Origin: Aquamicrobium sp. | GTDB taxonomy: Bacteria; Pseudomonadota; Alphaproteobacteria; Rhizobiales; Rhizobiaceae | Reading direction: 5' to 3' | Length of the DNA: 5,470 nucleotides | NCBI GenBank assembly: GCA_014860725.1 | Contig: JACZJD010000282.1 | Coordinates: 1-5,470 of the forward strand | Shown: positions 1 to 5,470 of the stretch, piece by piece | How positions within the stretch are numbered: the stretch's first letter is position 1 | How the letters are laid out: each line of letters starts with the position of its first letter | Notes under the pieces: model-generated | Told to the model about the DNA's origin: nothing | Database searches by the model: none | What the model saw: only the letters and a program-made list of their open reading frames with translations | Translations under genes and position numbers: made by a program

Positions 1-178
1 TGCCGAGGCTGCGCCCGTTGCCGCCGGCAAGGCCGAGGGCGAGCAGCGCCGGCGCATGGGCGAGCAGGAAGGCGGCCGCCGTGTGGAGATTGTCGCCGCC
101 GAGATGGGCGGCCATGGCGAGGAGGGCGACGCCCGCCGCGCCGAGAAGCCCGGCGGCGAGGATGAGGAAGCGCTGCAT
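1..178 (-). CDS. DUF423-type small membrane protein, N-terminal part only
   Basis: The gene reads leftward from an ATG at 178-176 and leaves the window after 59 codons. The visible protein starts MQRFLILAAGLLGAAGVALL. It has two hydrophobic segments, roughly residues 4-24 and 36-53, separated by a short polar stretch (HLGGDNLHT), so it is an inner-membrane protein. The pattern G-x-x-G-V-A-L near the start, then AAH, then an AHAPALLALGL segment matches my recollection of the DUF423/TMEM256 family (YgdD-like), where the second segment usually reads YHALALL. Family members are about 110-130 residues with three or four membrane segments, so roughly half is missing here. The family has no firmly established function. 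A GGAG lies 9 bases before the start codon (minus strand 191-188), and no other ATG is nearby. It is divergent from dnaK. The family call is by pattern only and is fairly likely. Confidence 0.68.
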   Translation of the reverse strand, partial: MQRFLILAAGLLGAAGVALLAMAAHLGGDNLHTAAAFLLAHAPALLALGLAGGNGRSLG

Positions 179-295
179 CGGATGAAGCTCCGGTTGGGTG
201 GGGTCGGCCGGGCCATAGCACCGGCGCGGGCGTGCGCACAGCCGGCGAAATGTCCCATCCCCCGCGCCTTTCCACCGAATCGCCGCGCCATCCGG

Positions 296-327
296 CTTGC
301 ACGGCAAAACCGTGCTTCTTATATACG
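296..327 (+). promoter_or_regulatory. dnaK promoter, heat-shock (RpoH) type, also a good sigma-70 match
   Basis: CTTG at 296-299 is followed after 18 bases by CTTATATACG at 318-327. This fits every fixed position of the alphaproteobacterial heat-shock consensus as I recall it, CTTG-N17/18-CYTATNTNNG. The same bases also read as a housekeeping promoter: TTGCAC (297-302), 17 bases, TATATA (320-325). The sequence therefore does not separate RpoH from sigma-70 control, and both may apply. Transcription would start near 333-335, giving a leader of about 110 bases before dnaK. It is the only AT-rich stretch in this GC-rich gap. Confidence 0.78.
299..315. repeat. Inverted repeat inside the dnaK promoter spacer
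   Basis: GCACGG (299-304) and CCGTGC (310-315) are perfect 6-bp arms around a 5-base centre, CAAAA. The palindrome lies almost exactly between the -35 and -10 elements, an ideal place for a repressor or for promoter geometry effects. It is not the CIRCE operator of HrcA, whose arms are TTAGCACTC and GAGTGCTAA with a 9-base centre. No known regulator can be assigned. Six-bp arms arise by chance fairly often in GC-rich DNA, so function is uncertain. Confidence 0.45.
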
Positions 328-342
328 CGCCGAAGCTGCCAA

Positions 343-359
343 CCGGCCCGCGCGGCCGG
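343..359 (+). other. Possible hairpin in the dnaK leader RNA
   Basis: CCGGCC (343-348) can pair with GGCCGG (354-359) over a 5-base loop, all G-C pairs. It would form about 10 bases into the predicted dnaK transcript. It lies far from the ribosome binding site at 431-436, so it does not look like a classical RNA thermometer that masks the Shine-Dalgarno. It could stabilise the 5' end of the transcript, or be a by-product of local GC richness. Confidence 0.3.
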
Positions 360-430
360 CTATGCGGCCAGTCAGAGAAGTGAGGGGCCGTCGCCCGGAA
401 CGCCTTATTGGGTCCTAGACGGCCTGCCAG

Positions 431-436
431 AAGGAG
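431..436 (+). promoter_or_regulatory. dnaK ribosome binding site (decides the start codon)
   Basis: AAGGAG at 431-436 is a strong Shine-Dalgarno. Two in-frame ATGs follow, at 440 and 446. The first leaves only 3 bases of spacing, the second a normal 9. The second also gives the standard DnaK N-terminus [14 protein letters not shown] without two extra residues, so 446 is preferred. Confidence 0.85.
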
Positions 437-445
437 AGAATGAAC

Positions 446-2365
<1,920 letters not shown>

Positions 2366-2378
2366 CCGGCTCTTCATG

Positions 2379-2406
2379 CCCGGTTGAAACGACCCGGTTG
2401 AAACGA
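2379..2406. repeat. Exact 14-bp tandem duplication, two copies
   Basis: The unit CCCGGTTGAAACGA occurs at 2379-2392 and again, without a mismatch, at 2393-2406. It begins 13 bases after the dnaK stop codon and abuts the strong hairpin at 2407-2442. Each unit contains TTGAAA, which resembles a -35 box, but I find no acceptable -10 box 16-18 bases after either copy. It could be a recent slippage duplication or a paired protein site. Confidence 0.9.
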
Positions 2407-2442
2407 CGGCGCGCCGCAGGAGGCTTCTTCTGCGGCGCGTCG
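2407..2442 (+). terminator. Very strong hairpin after dnaK, terminator or processing/attenuation site
   Basis: Bases 2407-2422 pair with 2427-2442 to form a 16-bp stem with two G-U pairs and a 4-base GCTT loop. The central ten pairs (CGCGCCGCAG with CTGCGGCGCG) are perfect. The stem begins 41 bases after the dnaK stop. No run of T follows (the next bases are CGCATCGGGA), so it is not a textbook intrinsic terminator. It may instead stop 3' exonucleases, stabilising dnaK mRNA, or partly reduce read-through into dnaJ so that DnaK is made in excess. The hairpin is certain; its role is inferred. Confidence 0.6.
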
Positions 2443-2602
2443 CGCATCGGGAGGAGACGAAGCGCCGCCGCCATGCGGGCCGAGTGTTGGCAATTTCGCC
2501 GCCTCTATGGTAACGCCGCCCGCGAATGCCTAACTATGGCGACGATGGAGAATCGGGGCGGCACGCGATTCCGGGACGTCTCCGCATCAACCGGGAGAAG
2601 CC

Positions 2603-2665
2603 GTGACTCCGCCCCTGCGACCCCTTGCCATGGAAACCGCCAAGACCCGCGATGTCCAAGCCTGA
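2603..2665 (+). other. Possible 20-codon leader ORF overlapping the dnaJ start
   Basis: A GTG at 2603 opens a frame of 20 codons ([20 protein letters not shown]) that stops at TGA 2663-2665, 14 bases inside dnaJ and in a different frame. GGGAG at 2593-2597 lies 5 bases before the GTG, whereas nothing like a Shine-Dalgarno precedes the dnaJ ATG at 2652. Ribosomes ending at 2665 could therefore re-initiate at dnaJ, a common way to couple translation. An ATG at 2630 in the same frame would give an 11-residue version. The peptide has no recognisable features, and the idea rests only on Shine-Dalgarno placement. The rest of the dnaK–dnaJ gap (about 2443-2600) holds no promoter I would defend; TTGGCA at 2487-2492 has no convincing -10 partner. 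Confidence 0.25.
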
Positions 2666-3773
2666 TTTCTACGAGACGCTCGGCGTCGGAAGGGGAGCGG
2701 ACGAGAAGGAACTCAAGAGCGCGTTCCGCAAGCTCGCCATGCAGTTCCATCCCGACCGCAACCCCGGCGACGAGGCCTGCGAGCACAAGTTCAAGGAGAT
2801 CAACGAGGCCTATGAGTGCCTCAAGGATCCGCAGAAGCGCGCCGCCTACGACCGCTTCGGCCACGCCGCCTTCGAGAACGGTGCGCCCGGCGGCGCCCAC
2901 GGCTTTGCCGCCGGCGGCTTCGCCGACATCTTCGAGGACATCTTCGGCGAGATGATGGGCCGGCAGCGCCGCTCGGGCGGGCGCGAGCGCGGAGCCGACC
3001 TGCGCTACAACATGGAGATCACGCTCGAGGAAGCCTTCACCGGCAAGACGGCGCAGATCCACGTGCCGGCCTCGATTGCCTGCGACGAGTGCTCCGGCAC
3101 CGGCGCCAAGCCCGGCACCCAGCCCGTCACCTGCCAGATGTGCTCCGGCAGCGGCCGGGTGCGCGCCGCGCAGGGCTTCTTCTCCATCGAGCGCACCTGC
3201 CCGCAGTGCCAGGGCCGCGGCCAGATCATTCAGGACCCGTGCGCCAAGTGCTCGGGCCAGGGCCGCGTCACCGAGGAGCGGTCGCTCTCGGTCAACATCC
3301 CGGCCGGCATCGAGGACGGCACCCGCATCCGGCTGGCCGGCGAGGGCGAGGCCGGCTATCGCGGCGGCCCGGCGGGCGACCTCTACATCTTCCTGTCGCT
3401 CAAGCCGCACGAGCTGTTCCAGCGCGACGGCGCCGACCTGTTCTGCAAGGTGCCGATCTCGATGACGACGGCCGCGCTCGGCGGCTCGTTCGAGGTGACG
3501 ACGCTCGACGGCTCGCAGACGCGGGTCAAGGTTCCCGAGGGCACCCAGAACGGCAAGCAGTTCCGTCTGCGCGGCAAGGGCATGCCGGTGCTGCGCCAGC
3601 CTTCGGTCGGCGATCTCTACATCCAGGTGGCGATCGAGACGCCGCAGAACCTGACGCGCCGCCAGCGCGAGCTCTTGGAGGAGTTCGAGAAGATCTCCTC
3701 CAAGGAGAACAACCCGCAGTCGAGCGGCTTCTTCGCCCGCATGAAGGACTTCTTCGACTCGTTCGGCGAATAG
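2652..3773 (+). CDS. dnaJ: Co-chaperone DnaJ (Hsp40, class A)
   Basis: This is a complete 373-residue DnaJ that delivers unfolded substrates to DnaK and triggers its ATPase. The J domain spans about residues 4-70 with the essential HPD at 33-35. A Gly/Phe-rich region follows at about 77-114, including the [11 protein letters not shown] stretch. The zinc-binding region holds four CxxCxGxG repeats with all eight cysteines (144, 147, 161, 164, 183, 186, 197, 200), and two C-terminal peptide-binding domains follow. The C-terminus [14 protein letters not shown] is typical of rhizobial DnaJ. The ATG at 2652 gives the conserved start [12 protein letters not shown]. An in-frame TTG at 2625 would add nine residues (LPWKPPRPA if read literally) that DnaJ proteins lack. 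Neither start has a good Shine-Dalgarno, so expression may depend on coupling to an upstream short ORF. Transcription probably comes at least partly from the dnaK promoter. Confidence 0.98.
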   Translation: MSKPDFYETLGVGRGADEKELKSAFRKLAMQFHPDRNPGDEACEHKFKEINEAYECLKDPQKRAAYDRFGHAAFENGAPGGAHGFAAGGFADIFEDIFGEMMGRQRRSGGRERGADLRYNMEITLEEAFTGKTAQIHVPASIACDECSGTGAKPGTQPVTCQMCSGSGRVRAAQGFFSIERTCPQCQGRGQIIQDPCAKCSGQGRVTEERSLSVNIPAGIEDGTRIRLAGEGEAGYRGGPAGDLYIFLSLKPHELFQRDGADLFCKVPISMTTAALGGSFEVTTLDGSQTRVKVPEGTQNGKQFRLRGKGMPVLRQPSVGDLYIQVAIETPQNLTRRQRELLEEFEKISSKENNPQSSGFFARMKDFFDSFGE

Positions 3774-3831
3774 CCCGCGGCAAAAAAGTGTGGCGGGCGG
3801 CCGTCGTCCAACGCATTTTGGCGGCGCGGGC

Positions 3832-3862
3832 CTTGCATCGGGGCCGTCACCCCTTACTTTGG
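3832..3862 (+). promoter_or_regulatory. Predicted pmtA promoter, resembles the heat-shock consensus
   Basis: CTTG at 3832-3835 is followed after 17 bases by CTTACTTTGG at 3853-3862. This matches the recalled alphaproteobacterial RpoH pattern CTTG-N17/18-CYTATNTNNG at all fixed positions but one (C instead of T at 3857). It shares CTTGCA with the dnaK promoter. A sigma-70 reading is TTGCAT (3833-3838), 16 bases, TACTTT (3855-3860), which is only moderate. GGGG and CCCC tracts at 3840-3843, 3850-3853 and 3861-3864 flank the -10 and could pair. Transcription would start near 3868-3871, after the in-frame ATG at 3866, which supports the ATG at 3899 as the pmtA start. Confidence 0.5.
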
Positions 3863-3898
3863 GGAATGCGACCTTTCCTGTTCGGGAGACGACATCCC

Positions 3899-4504
3899 AT
3901 GGCCCATCACAAGCTTCGCCAGTCGCTTGCGCGACGCTTCGACGAGGAACTGCGGTTCTTCAAGGGCTGGATGGACAAGCCGCGCGCCGTGGGCTCGATC
4001 GTTCCGACGAGCAGCGTCACCGCGCGCAAGATGGCCTCGGTGGTCGATCCCTCGTCCGGCCTGCCCGTGCTCGAGCTCGGCCCCGGCACCGGCGTCATCA
4101 CCAAGGCAATCCTCGAGGCGGGCGTCAAACCCGAGAACCTGTGGTCGATCGAATATTCCGAGGATTTCGTGCGCCACCTGCGCCGCGACTATCCCGGCGT
4201 CAACTTCATCCAGGGCGACGCCTTCGACCTCGACGCCACACTCGGCGACAAGCGCGATACGGTGTTCGATTCGGTCGTCTCCGGCGTCCCGCTGCTCAAC
4301 TTCCCGGTGCCGAAGCGCGTCGCCTATGTCGAGGACCTTCTCGACCGCATCCCCGTCGGCCGGCCGATCGTCCAGATCACCTACGGCCCGGTCTCGCCCG
4401 TGCCGCCCGGGCGCGGCAACTACACGGTCGAGCATTTCGACTTCATCCTGCGCAACATCCCGCCGAGCCGGCTGTGGATCTACCGCCGGGCCAACGCGGC
4501 CTGA
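3899..4504 (+). CDS. pmtA: Phospholipid N-methyltransferase PmtA, rhizobial type
   Basis: This 201-residue S-adenosylmethionine-dependent enzyme would methylate phosphatidylethanolamine up to three times to give phosphatidylcholine at the cytoplasmic face of the inner membrane. The N-terminal stretch (about residues 5-25, rich in Arg, Lys, Phe and Leu) fits the amphipathic membrane-binding helix of this family. KPRAVGSIVPTSSVTARKMA at 27-46 is highly characteristic. The SAM-binding motif ELGPGTG is at 59-65, the acidic residue after the second strand is Glu85 (IEYSEDF), and GDAFD is at 106-110. The length matches Agrobacterium and Sinorhizobium PmtA. The start at 3899 has GGGAG 10 bases upstream (3884-3888); an in-frame ATG at 3866 would add 11 residues but probably precedes the transcription start. 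The neighbouring promoter looks partly heat-shock-like. The SAM fold is shared with rRNA dimethylases such as RsmA, but the signature fits PmtA better. Confidence 0.88.
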   Translation: MAHHKLRQSLARRFDEELRFFKGWMDKPRAVGSIVPTSSVTARKMASVVDPSSGLPVLELGPGTGVITKAILEAGVKPENLWSIEYSEDFVRHLRRDYPGVNFIQGDAFDLDATLGDKRDTVFDSVVSGVPLLNFPVPKRVAYVEDLLDRIPVGRPIVQITYGPVSPVPPGRGNYTVEHFDFILRNIPPSRLWIYRRANAA

Positions 4505-4508
4505 GCGC

Positions 4509-4528
4509 GGCGGCGCGGCCCGCCTTTT
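4509..4528 (+). terminator. Short intrinsic terminator after pmtA
   Basis: GGCGG (4509-4513) pairs with CCGCC (4520-4524) over a 6-base loop and is followed directly by TTTT (4525-4528). It starts five bases after the pmtA stop codon. The stem is short but all G-C. Because the right arm and T run are duplicated 16 bases further on (CCGCC at 4536-4540, TTTT at 4541-4544), the left arm could also pair with the second copy. The short T run suggests incomplete termination. Confidence 0.5.
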
Positions 4529-4549
4529 GACATGCCCGCCTTTTGACAT
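4518..4549. repeat. Exact 16-bp tandem duplication carrying a -35 box
   Basis: The unit GCCCGCCTTTTGACAT occurs at 4518-4533 and again without mismatch at 4534-4549, followed by GCC of a third start. Each unit holds the right arm and T run of the pmtA terminator plus a perfect TTGACA. Only the second TTGACA (4543-4548) is properly spaced from the -10 box at 4565-4570. Perfect identity suggests a recent duplication or selection to keep both copies. Confidence 0.93.
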
Positions 4550-4570
4550 GCCTGCCGCATCGGCTATACG
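4543..4570 (+). promoter_or_regulatory. Strong housekeeping promoter for the flavin reductase–pyrF unit
   Basis: A perfect TTGACA (4543-4548) is separated by 16 bases from TATACG (4565-4570); read by the alphaproteobacterial consensus, the -10 box is CTATAC at 4564-4569. Transcription would start near 4576-4579, leaving a leader of about 25 bases before the ATG at 4604. This is the best sigma-70-type promoter in the window. Confidence 0.75.
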
Positions 4571-4580
4571 GAGAGCCGAT
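4559..4580. repeat. Operator-like inverted repeat over the -10 box and start site
   Basis: ATCGGCT (4559-4565) and AGCCGAT (4574-4580) are perfect 7-bp arms around an 8-base centre. The centre contains most of the -10 box, and the right arm covers the predicted transcription start. A dimeric repressor bound here would block the flavin reductase–pyrF promoter. No regulator gene is present in the window. In RNA only the right arm would be transcribed, so a DNA-level site is more likely than a hairpin. Confidence 0.5.
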
Positions 4581-4603
4581 TTCAACGGGAGCTCCAGGCC
4601 GCG

Positions 4604-5191
4604 ATGACGCCGAAGATCCTCGTCTTCGCCGGGTCGATCCGCACCGGCGCCTACAGCGGCAAGACGGCGGACGCCGCCCAGAAGGAACTGGCGTTGCAGG
4701 GCGCGGAGGTCACGCGCATCTCGCTCGCCGACTATCCGCTGCCGATCATGGACCAGGATCTGGAGGCCGAGCACGGCATTCCGGAAAACGCCTACAAGCT
4801 GGCGCGCCTCTTCGTCGCCCATGACGGCATCCTGATCGCGACGCCGGAATACAACGGCTCGATCCCGCCGCTCCTGAAGAACGCCATCGACTGGATCAGC
4901 CGCGTGCGCGAGGACGCAGGCAAGCCGCTGCGGCCGCTGCCGGGGAGGATCGTGGCGCTGTGCTCGTCGTCCAACGGCCACTTCGCCGGCATCCGCTCCG
5001 CCTCGCATCTGCGCCAGGTCCTGGCGCACATCCAGATGGACGTGATCGCGCCGCAGCTTTCCGTGCCCAATGCCGGCGAGGCGTTCGACGAGGACGGCGC
5101 CTTCGTCGCCGAGCGCCTGCGCAAGACGATGAGCGAGGTCTGCGCCGCGCTGATCGAGCGCGCCTGGCTGCTTTCGGGCAGGGTGCGCTGA
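4604..5191 (+). CDS. NADPH-dependent FMN reductase family flavoprotein
   Basis: This 195-residue cytosolic protein has a flavodoxin-like fold that binds FMN and uses NAD(P)H to reduce quinones, azo compounds, chromate or free flavin; the natural substrate cannot be told from sequence. The FMN phosphate loop is [11 protein letters not shown] at residues 10-20, after a first beta strand (KILVFA). [20 protein letters not shown] at 80-99 is the second family signature, containing PEYNGS, and [12 protein letters not shown] is a third flavin-facing segment. The length is normal for the family (about 180-200). In the first loop a Ser replaces the Asn often seen in GSxRxxSxN, which I take as a subfamily trait. 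GGGAG lies 12 bases and AGG 5 bases before the ATG. It has its own strong promoter with an overlapping inverted repeat, and its TGA is one base from the pyrF ATG. Confidence 0.88.
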   Translation: MTPKILVFAGSIRTGAYSGKTADAAQKELALQGAEVTRISLADYPLPIMDQDLEAEHGIPENAYKLARLFVAHDGILIATPEYNGSIPPLLKNAIDWISRVREDAGKPLRPLPGRIVALCSSSNGHFAGIRSASHLRQVLAHIQMDVIAPQLSVPNAGEAFDEDGAFVAERLRKTMSEVCAALIERAWLLSGRVR

Positions 5192-5192
5192 G

Positions 5193-5470
5193 ATGGCCGC
5201 CGCCCCGGACCGCCTCGCCGACCGCCTGATCGTCGGGCTCGACCTGCCCTCGGTCGTCGAGGCCGAGAGGGCGGTGCGCGATCTCGACGGGCTCGCCTCC
5301 TTCTACAAGATCGGCTACCGGCTGGTCTTCGCCGGCGGCCTCGAGCTCGCCCGCGATCTCGTCGCCGACGGCAAGCGCGTCTTCCTCGACATGAAGCTGC
5401 TCGACATCGACAACACCGTCGCCGAGGGCGTCGAAAGCGTGGTCAGGACCGGCGTCTCGATGCTCACCCT
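5193..5470 (+). CDS. pyrF: Orotidine 5'-phosphate decarboxylase, N-terminal part only
   Basis: The gene begins at the ATG at 5193 and leaves the window after 92 codons, about 40 percent of a normal protein of about 230 residues. The enzyme decarboxylates OMP to UMP, the last step of de novo pyrimidine synthesis, in the cytosol. The visible catalytic residues are Asp17 (VGLDLP), Lys39 (FYKIGY), and the Asp66-Lys68-Asp71 triad in [13 protein letters not shown]. These align with E. coli Asp22, Lys44, Asp71, Lys73 and Asp76 at a constant offset of five. The family usually has His-Asp-Ile-Pro-Asn at the end of this motif; here it is Leu-Asp-Ile-Asp-Asn, which keeps the catalytic residues. The stop of the flavin reductase (5189-5191) and this start are one base apart, so translation is probably coupled. 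AGGG at 5180-5183 is a weak ribosome binding site. Confidence 0.96.
   Translation, partial: MAAAPDRLADRLIVGLDLPSVVEAERAVRDLDGLASFYKIGYRLVFAGGLELARDLVADGKRVFLDMKLLDIDNTVAEGVESVVRTGVSMLT

Noticed and set aside
232..239. 8-bp palindrome GTGCGCAC in the divergent region
   Set aside because: It is short, GC-rich and not placed on any promoter element I can identify, so chance is the simplest explanation.
299..315. CIRCE/HrcA operator in the dnaK promoter
   Set aside because: The arms and spacing do not match TTAGCACTC-N9-GAGTGCTAA; only a GCAC core is shared.
56..418. Plus-strand open frame of 120 codons upstream of dnaK
   Set aside because: It runs antisense to the DUF423-type gene and across the dnaK promoter, and the product is low-complexity Arg/Ala/Pro-rich sequence.
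2418..2423. Perfect AGGAGG Shine-Dalgarno in the dnaK–dnaJ hairpin
   Set aside because: No ATG or GTG lies at usable spacing, and the bases are part of the stem and loop. I treat it as coincidental.
2398..2955. Plus-strand open frame of 185 codons running from the dnaK–dnaJ gap into dnaJ
   Set aside because: It starts at a TTG within the tandem repeat. Inside dnaJ it is out of frame and turns into Arg/Ser/Pro/Thr-rich sequence. The ATG at 2473 has its nearest Shine-Dalgarno 17 bases away, too far to act.
3773..3798. Hairpin GCCCGC / GCGGGC after dnaJ as a terminator
   Set aside because: The stem is 6 bp with a 14-base loop containing an A run, and no T run follows. It is not convincing as a terminator on the plus strand.
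3854..5029. Minus-strand open frame of 391 codons opposite pmtA and the flavin reductase gene
   Set aside because: It spans two clear genes and the promoter region between them. Its product is Arg/Ala/Asp-rich shadow sequence caused by high GC at third positions.

Overview
This window looks like ordinary chromosomal housekeeping DNA from a high-GC alphaproteobacterium, most likely a member of the Hyphomicrobiales (Rhizobiales). Three things point there: the close dnaK–dnaJ pair, a rhizobial-type soluble phospholipid N-methyltransferase (PmtA) next to dnaJ, and strong third-position GC bias that opens long spurious ORFs in other frames. The species cannot be named from the sequence alone.

Layout, left to right. 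The 5' end of a small membrane protein gene (DUF423 type) runs leftward off the window at 178-1. A 267-base divergent intergenic region holds a clear heat-shock-type promoter (296-327) and a leader of about 110 bases. dnaK follows at 446-2365. The 286-base dnaK–dnaJ gap holds an exact 14-bp tandem duplication, a very strong hairpin (2407-2442) and a possible 20-codon leader ORF whose end overlaps the start of dnaJ. dnaJ is at 2652-3773. A 125-base gap with a second heat-shock-like promoter precedes pmtA (3899-4504). A 99-base gap then packs in a short terminator, a 16-bp tandem duplication, a strong TTGACA-type promoter and an operator-like inverted repeat. It drives a flavin reductase gene (4604-5191). 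pyrF begins one base after that gene stops and runs off the right edge.

How the genes relate. DnaK and DnaJ form the core Hsp70 chaperone system; GrpE is not in this window. PmtA makes phosphatidylcholine from phosphatidylethanolamine and appears to have its own promoter, possibly RpoH-type like that of dnaK. The flavin reductase and PyrF (last step of UMP synthesis) look like one transcription unit with translational coupling, although their functions have no obvious link.

I see no mobile element, CRISPR array, tRNA, rRNA or defence system, and no previously undescribed protein system. The parts worth a second look are regulatory: two exact intergenic tandem duplications, palindromes lying on promoters, and the heat-shock-like element in front of pmtA.
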